A model generated the notes under the pieces. The model made no database searches. It saw only the letters and a program-made list of their open reading frames with translations, and was not told the origin of the DNA. The translations under genes were made by a program, and so were the position numbers. A stretch of DNA of 64,000 nucleotides from Platanthera guangdongensis. Its lineage: Eukaryota > Streptophyta > Magnoliopsida > Asparagales > Orchidaceae. Below, piece by piece: positions 33,527 through 46,280 of this stretch; positions within the stretch are counted from its first letter, which is position 1, and the number at the start of each line of letters is the position of its first letter. The DNA lies in contig CM077160.1 in NCBI GenBank assembly GCA_039583875.1, forward strand, positions 109,011,530 through 109,075,529, read 5' to 3'.

Positions 33527-36500
33527 TGTAGTGCCCCCCAACCTTTTGCCCGGGTCGGGCCGGAGGGGTACTACTGGCCCAAGAAGTCCACCCAGTGTTT
33601 TTAGGGGAAACGATCCACCCTATCCAAGCACTAGTGTGCCGCCTTGCTTGACTCAAATCATAACATTCACAACCCATCAAAGTAAAGCGGAAGCATTAAC
33701 AGGAAACCATTGCAGATATAATATATCAAATCTCAGAGGTTCTAGGGCCAGAGCCTAAGCGTTTAAATAAGCATGTGGGCTATACATGTGCTACATATAT
33801 CACTCATACTCTCTCCCTCTACGCTGCTCGGACGTACTCACGTCTCTAAACTCTGGGGACGGCGGGGGTGCATCTGCTCGAGTAGACCTAGCTGCTGGCA
33901 TAATCTCTTGCGGCAGCGGGTCACTACGGTGCTCCACCTCCCGTGAAAGGTTAACCAAATAACCGTTAGTCACAGAGCTAAGTGGAAACAAATCTCCTCC
34001 CTGGATCCACATCCTGGGTACGAGCACGCACCCACACAACAAAAGTAAATAGCCGAAGCAAGAGAGGGTTAGCACAACATTTCATATATGAACAACTAGG
34101 AGCAATTATAAAAGAGTGCAGTATAATCGGAAAAAAAAACAGCAATAGTATAAATCAGTTATAACAAGGCTCTACTAGCTCATCAGCACAACAGGTTTTC
34201 AAATCCTGAATTCTATCGCAGGCATTCACAGCCGCGCACATACTGCAGGCATTCATAGCCGCGCACACACCGCAGGCATTCATAGCCGCGCGCACAAACC
34301 CTATGTCGACATAGTTTGGACAGCTTCTGTTCCAGCAGGGTGGAGAGCCCCGCGAGCCTCACCGATGTGGCCGTCGGTGATAGTGTCCAGTCCTGCCACT
34401 TCTGGGGGTGATCGTACCGCAATCCCAGGCCCTAACGTACAACCTTGTGTACTCTTGGATGTGAGCGACATCCGACGAATCATTTTGGACGATCAGTGGA
34501 GGAAAAACCTGACGGGGAATATAACGGTCGGTCACCCATAGTGCTCAACTCCCTATCGCCTTGAGCCGTCGACCTTCCCGCACTGGTACGAACGGTCTGC
34601 AGAATGGGCTGACCTGCCACTATTTCACCGCAAGCAATTAACAATCAATCAAACAAAAGGCAATCAAAATAACATCAGGTCTACGTCGGCCTGCCCTACT
34701 AGGCTTATACTTCGGGCATCGGCACTCAGCTCTACTTTCGATAAGGAGCGTGGGAGCGCATTATTTGGGGCTAAACCTGGAGGAATACTTCAACTCTGGT
34801 TATCCCCAACTAAGGATCGATGACTGCTCGTCAGAGCAGGACCCGGGATTATAATAGTAAATTGCATTGGAAATAAGTGTGGTGATTATGTTGCTTATTT
34901 AAAGTGCTGGAATGAAATGTGACCAGTATAAGACTGAAGTAGTACTTTATAGAAAGTACTTAAATAAGCTTGACCAGTATGGGACTGGAGTAGTATTGAA
35001 TAGAAAGTACTGCAATAAGCTTGACCAGTGCGAGACTGGAGTAGTACTGAATAGAAAGTACTGAAATGATCTTGATCAGTACGAGACTAGAGTCGTACTG
35101 AATTGAAAGTAATGAAATAAGCGTGACCAGTACGAGACTGAAGTAGTACTGAATATAAAGTACTAAAATAAGCTTGACCAGTGCGAGACTGGAGAAGACA
35201 CAAAGAAAATGGTTAGTAGTCCAATCACTCCTATTCAGGAGGCTTCGAGATTTAAGGAGATTTGGTGGGGTTACAATAACCATTAAGATCCAATTAATTT
35301 GGTTGTGCCATAACTGTTACGGCTTAATTAGATCAAGGGTTGGCTAGGAGTTACATTCTTATTAGCAGTCAAGGACAACTCACTCATACACTCATTTTCC
35401 GAGCGTGCCCTATTCATCTGAGAGTCGAGGCGCTCGACGGTTTAACGAAATCTTGGAAAACTCGGAGCTTAGTCACTTGCCTCGGCCGTTCTCATCGATA
35501 AAATAGTTTAAAGTATTTATTTAATTATAAGGAGTGGTCGCGCACTCGAATTTCCGTCTTTTAGGGAAAACGAGCTGTAAAGGATCTGTGCGCGACCCTA
35601 GGATTCAATATTTTAGGAAAAATATCAAAACTTATCCCCATGACCCCAAATTTTGATAACACCCTTGGAAGAGCCTAAAATGAGCATAGTAATTTTTTTA
35701 TAATTTTACAAGATGTTTTGGGTATTTAATTTAGCCAAACAAATTTTATTTTGGCTTTTACAAATATTAAATTAATTCCTAAAATTTCAAAATTTTTGTG
35801 GAGGTAGCCCTCATCATGGAGAATATTTTTCATGTTGGTCATTTTTCTCCTAGAGGCATAGGTTTGGCCTCAAAAATTCTCAAAGTTCTAGCCTTTGATT
35901 TGGTCTGCTAATAGCAGATCTAACTGATCCTGCGGCTAAAATTAAGTCGCAGGGTGCTTTATGTCCTACGGTCCCCACAACTGATCGACAATGGATCCGC
36001 TGTGGGGGGGTGTTGATGCTGAGGTGGGGGGCAGGAAATAAGGAGATCTGGGCCACTGCTACTCCGGGCAGTGTGGAGGGTGGCGGCCTCCACCACCGCC
36101 AGCCAACCTTCTCCAGCCGCCGTTGCTAGCCTCAATCAACTCGTCGGGGGCTGACAACTCTCTGGACGGTGGTCCGGCGGCCTGGTGCCGTCGGCCGTTG
36201 CCGGAAAGAACCTTCCCGAGAGCTTTGGGGTGGCAGTGGCCCTGCTCCCAGCGGCACTGCGCCACCCCAGCTCCTCAGAGGATGGACACCTACCAAACCA
36301 CCCCCGGCTGATGCACCAGGGGTCGGGCTTCACTCCGGCGGTGGTACGGCGCCCATGCGCCGCCGACCGCCGCCGTCGGTTTTAAACAGAGAACTCCTCT
36401 ACTTTTGCGGGTGCCGCCGGAACCGCGTTTTCCGGCGGCACCGCCACTCTCCACTGCTGGGGGCCGCTACCCCCAGTGGTATAACACTCCCCCAGTGTCA

Positions 36501-37833
36501 CCACTGGCGTTGGGGGAGGATCCATCCTCCTTGGGCAACACCCGGCCTGAAACTAGGCTCGGGTGGCGCCGGCGGCGCTCCGGCCGCCTGGAGCGCCATG
36601 CATCACATCAAAAATGGGGAGGGGGAGGGAGAGAAGGTTCCACCTGGGTTTGGTGGGATCGGGAAGGGCCAGCTTGGTCGGCCATGGCTTGGTGGTGGTA
36701 GAGGAGGGGGAGGAACTCCTTGGGTTGCCTTTTTCCGGCCACCAGGGCTCCGACAGGGGGGAGTAGGGGGAGGGAGTTGGCTCAGAGGCTTGGGGGAAGG
36801 AGAGGGGGTGGGGTGGCCTTTATAGGGTTGGGGAGGGGGTGATCCCCTCCCTTTGTCAAGGTGGGACTAATCCCTCCTTAGGTAGGGATTAATCCCCACC
36901 CTCCAGCTATCCAAGGACAGCTGGAGGTCCCTTATTTTCCCCCATTTGGGGAAAAAGGGTAAAGCACTTATGGGCTTGGGCCTTTGAAAAGGAAAGGGGA
37001 AAAAGAAGGGAGGAGGGGTAGGGTGGGACTACACTTGTAGTGGGATGGGGGCTTGCTGGTTGGGGGTCCAAGGAAAGTGTGGGGGGGCATGGGCCATCCT
37101 CCTTTGGAGAGGAGGTGAGCCCCTACTTGGAGAAAAAAATTAAAAAAATGGATTTTTAGGTGGGTTTGACCAAGTCAACCCTAGGGTGGGTCCCCCTTGC
37201 TGGTCAAAGTCAAAGTGGGTACAAGTCATCGGGGTCGGGTCAAAGTTTAGCTGTCGTGTCATAATTGTTGTGCGCACACTTTTTGGTGCGCGACTACGCT
37301 TGATTTGATCACAGGTTGACCAATTATCGTCAAAATTGACTGAGACGACTTCCGTTGACTTTGTATTGACCACACAAGTCCAACACCACTGAATGGGGTT
37401 GAATCGGAGTCCGTTTGGTGAAAGTCCAAAATTTGCGCGTCGTAGCGCGCTAAATGGCCGAAATGTGTAAAATTGTCGTTAGACCTCGGATTGTGACGTG
37501 ACGGGTTCTGATGCTCCTGTTTAGGTTATATGAGGTCACAGGAATCGATAGAACTCAATTTGGAGTTCTCTAGCTCGATATCCAAAATTTGCTCTCGTTG
37601 CGTTTTACGAGGAATGGTCACATTCACTATATGGCCTCGGGGTCCAACTGAACGAGTTCCGATGTACTCGTATTGACTATACGAGGTCACAGGGACTGAC
37701 AGAACTCAATTCAGAGTTCTCTAGCTCTGTTTCCCGCCTAGGGTTATTTCCCACCGGGTCAGGGGTAGGGTTCGGGACACTTTTATTGGCCCCACTAGGG
37801 CTCTAGTGTCCCAATAAAAGTTGGTATGTTACA
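33527..37833 (-). mobile_element. 3' LTR of A
   Basis: This 4307-bp LTR is full length, and contains: CGCGCACACA repeats of 27 bp (34218-34298), a 51-bp tandem repeat (34921-35196), the inverted repeat GGTCGCGCAC/GTGCGCGACC (35536-35545/35588-35597), the palindromic module (35973-36007), a GC-rich block (36040-36830), CCTTTATAGGG (about 36817; TATA box on minus) and repeated GAGTTCTCTAGCTC phrases (37560-37730). The 218-codon + frame at 36169 is arginine/proline-rich, overlaps open minus frames and is not supported as a gene. Confidence 0.88.
34921..35196. repeat. 51-bp tandem repeat in 3' LTR of A
   Basis: About five and a half units of 51 bp carry the hairpin core CCAGTACGAGACTGG and paired AGTACT words. 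Because 51 is a multiple of three, the reverse frame stays open and gives an accidental repetitive peptide at 34960-35283. The matching array in the other LTR is at 43341-43615. Confidence 0.85.
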
Positions 37834-37862
37834 ATCCAATAAAAATAAAAGGATTTTTGTCC

Positions 37863-40800
37863 TCAAAAATTTGCTTGAAGTAGGGGGGCAAAGTAACATA
37901 CCTGGAGAAAGAGCTCTGGGTGCTTTTCTTGGAGGAGTGCTTCAGGTTCCCACGTGAACTCCTCTCGTCCGCAGTTTGACCATAGCACCTTAACCATCAG
38001 AATGGTTTTGTTACGTAGTGTCTTCACCTTGTAATCTACCACTCTGACAGGTTCGAGATGGACGGATCTATCTGACTGTAGTTGTGCCGCTGGGGTACGA
38101 AGGTGCTGCTCTGGTTGCAACACATCGTGAAGATTCCCTCAACTCTGGGGGCAAGGCTAAACAATAGGCGACGGGGCCAACATGCTCTATTACCGGATAT
38201 GGGCCCAAGAAGCGGGCATCTAACTTTTTCTGCTTTCTCAACCGGGAGACACCATGCATGGCCTTTATTTTCAGAAAGACCATTTCCCCCACGCTGAACT
38301 CCAGCGGTCGGTGTCACGCATCATAGTACTTAGCCTGTCGGCTCTGCGCTTCCCGCATTTGCTCATGAATCAGTCGTATTGTTGCTGTAGTGTCATCGAT
38401 GTAAGCCACTCCCAAGGCTTCCGGGTCCTCTTCCTGAGCCCAAGTCAACGGGGTTTGGCAACGTCTTCCATACAATGCCTCGTATGGAGCCATCTTAATA
38501 CTAGCCTAGTAGCTGTTATTGTATGAAAATTCGACTAACGACAACAACTGCTCCCACGGCTCATTGTGCTCCACTATGCACAGTCGAAGAAGATCCTCCA
38601 TCGTCCGGTTCTTCCTCTCCGTCTGTTCGTCTGTCTGCGGGTGGAAGGCGGTGCTGAAGGCCAACTTGGTTCCGAAATACGCCTGTACCCGCCTCCACTC
38701 CTTAGATATGAAACGCCCGTTGCGATCTGATACGATAGACTTTGGTACTCCGTGGAATCGTACCACTTGCTCTAGGAACATCCTGGCTAGGATATCTACT
38801 CCGTCACCCTATCGGTTTGGAATGAACCACACTACCTTGGTGAGTCGATCTACGACCACACAAATTGAGTCATTACCAGCCCGTGATCGAGGTTGGCCAT
38901 GGATGAATTCCATGGAGATGTCTTCGAACTTCCACTCTGGTATCGACAGGGGCTGTAATAGGCCTCCTGGACTGCGATATTCAGCTTTGACCTTCTGATA
39001 GGTCTGACACCGGGCCACGAAGTTGGTGACATCTCTTTTCATTCCAGGCCAATAAATAGTCCTGCACAAGTCCACGCACATCTTAAATACACCAGGGTGA
39101 ATCAAGTACCTGGACTGATGGGCCTCTTGGAGAATTTCCTCACGAATTCCTCCGGTAGCGGGAATGAATATGCGATGTTTAAATTGTATAATCCCGGCAT
39201 GCAGTTTATAATCCTCCTGTGCCCCTCCTTGCAGAGATTGGATGATCGACATTACCTCTAGGTCGATCTTCTGAGCTTCTCGTATCTGGTCCCGGATGTC
39301 GCATTGGATCTCCATCCAATACAGCTGAGAATAGTACTCTTCCGGATCTCTTCGGGCAACCAGGGTAATCTCCAGGTCTATCAAGGACTGGAAAAGTTCC
39401 TTAGGGATCTTCTCCATCCAACTCCCGACTATTACAGGATGGCGGCTCAAAGCGTCTGCGACTCTGTTTGCCTTCCCGGGGTGATATTGGAGAGCGAAGT
39501 CGTAATTGCATAAGAATTCCAGCCATCGGCGCTGCCGGAGATTCAGCTCATTCTGTGTGAAGATATACTTGGGGCTCTTGTGGTCGGAGAAGATCTCACA
39601 TCTTACTCCGTACAGATAATGCCTCCAGATTTTAAGGGCAAAGACGACGACGGCCAAATCTAAGTCATGCGCGGCGTAGTTTAATTCATGCGGCTTTAAT
39701 TGCCTAGGCCACTACCTTGCCATGCTACATTAGAACTGCTCCCAATCCCTTCAGGGAGGCATTAGTGTAGATTTGAAATCCCTCGGTGCCTGAAGGAATC
39801 GTAAGGATTGGCGCGGAAGTCAGCCGCTTCTTCAGTTCGATGAACGCAGCCTCGAACTCCGACGTCCATCGAAATGCGACGTCTTTCTTGGTGAGAGCAG
39901 TCAGGAGTAGAACAATCTTGGAAAATCCCTCGACGAACTTCATGTAGTATCCGACAAGGTCGAGAAAACTCGGGATGTCTGCAGCCGTCCTGAGTGGCGG
40001 CCAATTTTGTATTGCCTAGATCTTTGCTTGGTTCACTGCCACTCCTTCCTTATTTATCGTGTGGCACAAGAATCCAACTTATTCAAGATAAAATTCACAC
40101 TTACTGAATTTGGCGAAGAGAGAGTGCTCCCGAAGCTTTAATAGCACCATCTGCAGGTGCTGAGTATGGTCCGTCTTGGTCTTCGAGTAGATTAGGATGT
40201 TGTCTATGAAGACAATGACAAAGTTATCCAAGAAGGGTTCAAAGACTTTATTCATTAGGGCCATGAAGGCGAAGGACGCGTTGGTGAGCCCGAAGGGCAT
40301 CACTAGGAACTCATATAGACCGTACTGGGAGCTGAAGGCAGTTTTAGGAATATCTTCCTCTCAGATTCGAAGCTGATAATAGCCGGACCTCAGGTCCATC
40401 TTGGAGAACACAGATGCACCTAGCAACTGATCGAACAGTTTGTCAATCCTAGGGATGGGGTATGTGTTGTGTATGGTAAGCTTATTTAGTTTCCTGTAGT
40501 CGATGCACAGACACAGAGTCCCGTCTTTCTTCTTGACGAAAAGCACCGGGGCTCCCCAGGGCGAGGAACTAGGATGGTCGAATCAAGCATCTATTAGTTC
40601 CTGTAGTTGAATTTTCAGTTCAGCCACCTCTCTGGGGGCCATCCGGTAGGGGGCTCGTGATACTGGCCGTGCTCCGGACACGAGCTTGATTTGAAAGTTG
40701 ATCTCTCGTTGGGGTGGTAATCCCGGGAGGGACTCGGGGAAAATATCTGGAAAGTCGCGGACTACTGGGACCTTGGCGAGCACCTGGGTTTTGTCTTCCA

Positions 40801-41282
40801 TCTCGAAATAGATAAGGTATACTTCGTCCTTCTATCAGACTGATTTCACAATTTGCGTAGAAGTTAGAATAATACGCGAGACAGAGGGCACACCTGTCAA
40901 CGTGATGCTCTGGCCATTTGGGTTCTGTAGCCGGACTTCTTTTGTGGAACAGTTTATTTGTGCTTGGTGCTCGGTTAGCCAGTCCATCCCCAGAATGATG
41001 TCAAACCCAGTTAGTGCTAGGATGGCTGTGTAGATCTCAAACTCTACTTCTCCCAGCACAGCTTGGAACAAACACTTTTCGGTAGATGTCATATCTGACC
41101 CATCTGGTAGACGGATTCATATAGACAGTCCGGTTGAGCGAATAACATTTCCTTTTGTTGAGATGAATTCGTGGGAGACGAAAGAATGAGTCGCTCCTGT
41201 TTCGAAAAGGGTTTTGGCAGGGTGTCCTTCTACCAATAAGATTCCTGACGGCATGAGAAATATATAGATATATATCATCCAA

Positions 41283-41370
<88 letters not shown>

Positions 41371-41377
41371 ACAACAT
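37863..41377 (-). pseudogene. pol: Protease-RT-RNase H-integrase-chromodomain of A
   Basis: This is a broken polyprotein in minus-strand pieces. Protease (41250-40835) reads LFETGATHSF, so the catalytic D is E, then DIILGMDWL. RT runs 40801 to about 40080: [40 protein letters not shown] and active site F-I-D-N (40199-40210) instead of F-I-D-D. RNase H has Y-T-N-A-S (D lost) then [16 protein letters not shown]. Integrase (39400-38506) has CQTYQK (second Cys lost), SMEFI (first catalytic D is E), VSDRNGRF and HPQTDEQTERK. The chromodomain is at 38040-37870 (VRVVDYKVKTLRNKTILMVK). At least eight stops interrupt it. Confidence 0.88.
41286..41363. repeat. (TA)n microsatellite
   Basis: About 78 bp of nearly pure AT dinucleotide lies between gag and protease of A. 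It is self-complementary and could extrude a cruciform. It breaks the gag-protease junction and gives a poly-Tyr/Ile frame that is not a protein. Confidence 0.98.
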
Positions 41378-41559
41378 CAGTGGAAGATCTGATATATCCT
41401 ATTGCCTAAGATATATACCTATGATTACGTCAGGGGCCGGTTCGTGTTGTAGGTCCAGTGTATAGGCCTCTAGTGGCGCTGCTCGGCCCTGCTGGCCTCA
41501 CTTGCCAGCTCTACCTCTACGGCCTCTCTGACCCTGTCCTCGTGCCGACTGTCCACCCT

Positions 41560-42592
41560 AAACTGCTCCCAATCTCGGTCTCCCTATCGCCTGTGGGAAA
41601 AAGGCCCTCATATATCCTGGCTGCTGACACAAGAAGCAGTTCCCTACGAAGGGAACATCTCGCCGGGCCACTAGTGGGGGCTGTTATACTGGAGCTGGTC
41701 TAATGTCTGGATGCGCAGCTGGGGGTGCTGGGGGTACTAGTGGGTGCCTATAAGGCTGCCTACGGCGTCGCTGCCTGCGCTCTCTGTCTTGTCTGTGGGG
41801 AGCGACTCCGCCGTCTAGCCTCTGGTCTCGAGGAAGCTCTACCTGACCTCTGCGCTGCTGAGCCACTGTTTGCTGGTCCAACTCTAAGACTGCCGCATGG
41901 GTGGCTATGGTGTGAAAGGTGTCCTGAGAGAGCATGATCAGGGCCTGCCTCAGGTCGTCTCGTAGTCCTCAGTAGAACTGAGAAGCTCTATCCCTGTCGG
42001 AGGCAGCCAGATTCCTGGCAAAGCGTGTCAGGTATATAAACTCTCTCTCATACTCTGCCACGGTGCGGTTGCCCTTTCGAATGAGAAGGAGCCTCTCTTG
42101 TAGTGTGACTCGGTCTGCATCTGTGATGAAAAACTCTAGTAGGGCCACGAAGAACTCCCCCCAATGGATCGTGCTCAACGGCCGACCTTGAAAGGTAGAG
42201 CGACTAGCCGCTCTCCACCAATCCCTCGCGTATCCATCCAAAAGGGTCACTACCAAGGATACTACAGCCACAACTGGGCACATCATTCCTACTAACAGCT
42301 CCTCCACCCGCTCCACCCACTCATCTACCTAGATGGTCGTCTCTGTACCCATGAAATGGGGAGGCCTCAGTCCTCAGAAAGTCGTTAGTAGATCGGTGGG
42401 TGCGATCATCTCCCGCGGTGGCTGTACCAGGGCATCCCGAAAAGTTGCTAGTATAGCCATCAGTGTCTGCCCTATATCTATCTCAGTAAACGGTACGGCC
42501 GCGGAAGCAACCGGGTCTGGCGGTGGGGTAGCTGGAACATATCCTCTAGACGAGGATCCCCCGTTACTGTACCCTTGGGTCTGGCGGTGGGG
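41560..42592 (-). pseudogene. gag: Gag of A, N-terminus truncated
   Basis: On minus the readable order is ILATFRDALVQPPREMIAP, LRPPHFMGTETTI, then a 115-codon frame (42316-41969) with VEELLVGMMCPVVAVVSLVV, ARDWWRAASRS, the GEFFVALLEFFI segment and LIRKGNRTVAEYEREFIYLT, the Tekay capsid core. A Q/R-rich linker follows (41935-41684), then a damaged zinc knuckle CFLCQQPGYMRAFF, with His replaced by Tyr and the last Cys by Phe. Two stops lie in the N-terminal part. The 5' leader and PBS are absent: gag joins directly to a truncated LTR at about 42593. A 20-bp word (GGGTCTGGCGGTGGGGTAGC) occurs twice near the joint, at about 42517 and 42578. Confidence 0.75.
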
Positions 42593-45500
42593 TAGCTCAT
42601 CAGTACATCAGGTTTTCAAATCCTGAATTCTATCGCAGACATTCACAACCGCGCACATACCGCATACATTCATAGCCGCGCACACACCGCAGGTATTCAT
42701 AGCCGCGCACACAAATCCTATGTCGACATAATTTGGACCGCTTCTGTTCCAGCAGGGTAGTGAGCCCCGCGAGCCTCACCGATGTGGCCGTCGGTAAAAG
42801 TGGCCAGTCCTGCCAATTCTGGGGGTGATCGTACTGTACAACCCCAGGCCCTAACGTACAACCTTGTGTACTCTTGGATGTGAGCGATATCCGACGAATC
42901 GTTTTGGCTGATCAGCGGAGGAAAAACCCGACGGGGGAATATAACGACCGGTCACCCGTGGTACTCAATTCCCTGTCGCCTTGAGCCGTCGACCTTCCCG
43001 CACTGATACGAATGGTCTGTGGAAGGGACATACCCGCCACTATTTCACCACATGCAATTTATAATCAATCAAACAAAAGGCAAACAAAATAACATCGGGT
43101 CTACATCGGGCTGCCCTACTAGGCTTATACTTCGGGCATAGACACTCAGCTCTACTTTCGACAAGGAGAGTGGGAGTGCATTATTTGGGGCTAGACCTGG
43201 AGGACTACTTCAACTCCAGTTATCCCCAACTAAGGCTCGACGACTGCTCGTCAGAGCAGGACCCGAGATTATAATAGTAAATTGCAATGAAAATAAGTGC
43301 AGTGATTATGCTGCTTATTTAAAGTGCTGGAATGAAATGTTACCAGTACGAGACTGCAATAGTACTGAATAGAAAGTACTTAAATAAGCTTGACCAGTAC
43401 GGGACTGGAGTAGTACTGAATAAAAAGTACTGAAATAAGCTTGACCAGTACGAGACTGGAGTAGTACTGAATAGAAAGTACTGAAATGAGCTTGACCAGT
43501 ACGAGACTGGAGTCGTTCTGAATTGAAAGTAATGAAATAAGCTTGACCAACATGAGACTGGAGTAGTACTGAATAGAAAGTACTGAAATAAGCTTTACTA
43601 GTGCGAGACTGGAGAAAACACAAAGAAAATGGTTAGTAGTCCAATCACTCATATTTGGGAGTCTTCGAGATTTAAGAAGATTTGGTTGGGTTACAATAAC
43701 CATTAAGATCCAATTAATTTTGTTGCGCCATAATTATTACAGCTTAATTAGGTCAAGGGTTGGCTAGAAGTTACATTCTTATTAGCAATCAAGGACAACT
43801 CACTTATACACCCATTTTCCGAGCGTGTCCTATTCATGCAAGAGTCGAGGCGCTCGACGGTTTAACAAAATCTTGGAAAACCCGGAGCTTAGTCACTTTC
43901 CTCGGCCGTTCTCATCGATAAAATAGTTTAAAGTACTTATTTAATTATAAGGAGTGGTCGCACACTCGAATTTCCGTCTTTCAGGGAAAACGAGTGGATA
44001 AAGGATCCGTGCGCGACCCTAAGCTTCAATATTTTTGGAAAAATATCAAAACTTATTCCCATAACCCCAAATTTTGATACAACCCTTGGAAGGGCCTAAA
44101 ATGAGCCTAGTAACTTTTTTATAATTTTCCAAGATGTTTTGGGTATTGAATTTGGCCAAACAAATTTTATTTTGGCTTTTAAAAATACTAAATTAATTCC
44201 ACAAATTATCAAAATTTTTGTGGAGGTATCCCTCATCATGGGAAACAGTTTTCATGTTGGTCATTTTTCTCCTAAAGGCCTAAGTTTGGCCTCAGAAATT
44301 CCCAAAGTTCTAGCCTTTGATTTGGTCTGCTAATAGTAGATCTAACTGATCCTGTGGCAAAAATTAAGTTGCAGGGTGCTTTATGTCCTACGGTCCCCAC
44401 AGCGGCTTGGCAGCGGATACGGTGTGGGGGGCGTTGATGCTGAGGCGGGGGGGGGGGGGGCATAAGGATATCTGGGCCATCCGATCTCATCATGAGATCA
44501 GACGGCCACTGCTACTCCCGACGGTGGGGAGGGTGGCAGCCTCCACCACCGCCGGCCAGCCTTCGCCAGCCCCGATTAACTCGCCAGGGCTCGGCGACTC
44601 TCTGGGCGGTGGTCTGGCGGCCTGGCGCCGCCGGCCGCCGCCGGAAAGAACCTTCCCGAGAGCTTTGCGGTGGCGGTGGCCCTGCTCCCGGCGCCACCGC
44701 GCCACCCCAGCTCCTCTGTGGATGGCCGCCTACCAAACCACCCCCGGCCGACGCACCGGGGGTCGGGCTTCATGCCGGCGGTGGTCCGGAGGCCATGTGT
44801 CGCCGGCCGCCGTCGGCCGCCGCCACCGGTTTTAAACAGAGAACTCCTATGTTTTTGCGGGTGCCGCCGAAACTGCATTTTCCGGTGGCACCGCCGCTCT
44901 CTGCCACGGGGGGCCATTGCCCCCAGTGGTATAACACTCCCCCAGCGCCACCACTAGTGCTGCTGGAGGATCCATCCTCCTTGGGCACCACCCGGCCTAG
45001 AACTAGGCTCGGGTGGCGCCGGCAGCGCTCCGGCCGCCGGGAGCGCCATGCATCACGTCAAAAATGGGGAGGGGGAGGGAGAGAAGGTTCCACCTGGGTT
45101 TGGGGGGCTTGGGAAGGGCCGGCTTGGTCGGCCATGGCTTGGTGGTGGTGGAGGAGGGGGAGGAACTCCACGGGTTGCCTTTTTCGTCCACCAGGGCTCC
45201 GGCAGGGGGGAGCAGGGGAAGGGAGTTAGCTCAGAGGCTTGGGGGAAGGAGAGGGGGTGGGGTGGCCTTTATAGGGTTGGGGAGGGGGTGCTCCCCTCCC
45301 TTTGGCAAGGTGGGACTAATCCCTCCTTAGGGAGGGATTAATCCCCACCCTCCAGCTGTTCAAGGACAGCTGGAGGTCCCTTATTTTCCCCCATGTGGGG
45401 AAAAAGGGTAAAGCCCTTATTGGCTTGGGCCTTTGAAAAGGAAAGGGGAAAAAGAAGGGAGGATGGGTAGGGTGGGCCTCCACTTGTAGTGGGATGGGGG

Positions 45501-46280
45501 CTTGCTGGTTGGGGGCCCAAGGAGAGTGGGGGGCATGGGCCATCCTCTTTTGGAGAGGTGGTGGGCCCCTACTTGGAGAAAAGAAATCCAAAAAATGGAT
45601 TTTTAGGTGGGTTTGACCAAGTCAACCCTAGGGTGGGTCCCCCTTGCCGGTCAAAGTCAAAGTTGGTCCAAGTCATCAGGGTCAGGTCAAAGTTCAGGTG
45701 TCGTGTCATAATTGGTGTGTGCAAGCTTTTTGGTGCGCGACTACGCTTGATTTGAACACGGGTTGACCAATTGTCGTTGAAATTGACTGGGATACTTCTG
45801 TTGACTTCGTATTGACCACACAAGTCCAACGCCACTGACTGGGGTTGAATCGGAATCCATTTGGTGAAAGTCCAAAATTTACGCGTCGTAGCGCGCTAAA
45901 ATGGCCGAAGTGTGTAAAATTGTCGTTAGACCTCAGATTGTTACGTGACGGGTTCCGATGCTTCTGTTTAGGTTATATGAGGTCACAGGAATCGACAGAA
46001 CTCAATTCGTAGTTCTCTAGCTCGATATCCAAAATCTGCTCTCATTGCGTTTTACGAGGAATGGTCACATTCACTATATGGCCTAGGGGTCCAACTAAAT
46101 GAGTTCCGATACACTCGTATTGACTATACGAGGTCACAGGGACTGACAGAACTCAGTTCAGAGTTCTCTAGCTCTGTTTCCCGCCTAGGGTTATTTCCCA
46201 CCGGGCCAGGAGTAGGGTTCAGGCCACTTTTATTGGGCCCACTAGGGCTCTGGTGGCCCAATAAAAGTCGGGATGTTACA
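42593..46280 (-). mobile_element. 5' LTR of A, inner end deleted
   Basis: This region aligns with 34176-37833 of the other LTR, but its inner 650 bp or so (matching 33527-34175) plus leader and PBS are missing. The junction to gag sits at a TAGCTCATCAG word shared with the other LTR. It contains the 51-bp repeat (43341-43615), GGTCGCACAC/GTGCGCGACC (43956-43965/44009-44018), the palindromic module (44395-44429), a run of 17 G ending near 44460, a GC-rich block and CTTTATAG at 45267-45274 (minus TATA box). The 245-codon + frame at 44492 parallels the one in the other LTR and is not supported as a gene. Confidence 0.85.
43341..43615. repeat. 51-bp tandem repeat in 5' LTR of A
   Basis: Five to six 51-bp units have the core CCAGTACGAGACTGG followed by AGTAGTACTGAATAGAAAGT. 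They are more regular than the copy at 34921-35196. Overlapping minus frames (43315-43703) are by-products of the 3n period. Confidence 0.88.

Noticed and set aside
34960..35283. Repetitive 107-codon minus frame, with a counterpart at 43380-43703
   Set aside because: The 51-bp period is a multiple of three, so one frame stays open by arithmetic.
36169..36825. 218-codon frame in LTR A, with a 245-codon counterpart at 44492-45229
   Set aside because: Arginine/proline/glycine-rich translation of a GC-rich LTR; minus frames are open too, and differences between the two LTRs do not respect codons.
37823..37902. 10-bp inverted repeat GGTATGTTAC / GTAACATACC around the 3' LTR edge of A
   Set aside because: Perfect pairing, but seen once only, with the 5' equivalent deleted; coincidence cannot be excluded.
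41117..41377. Poly-Ile/Tyr N-terminus on the protease of A
   Set aside because: It is translation of the (TA)n microsatellite.
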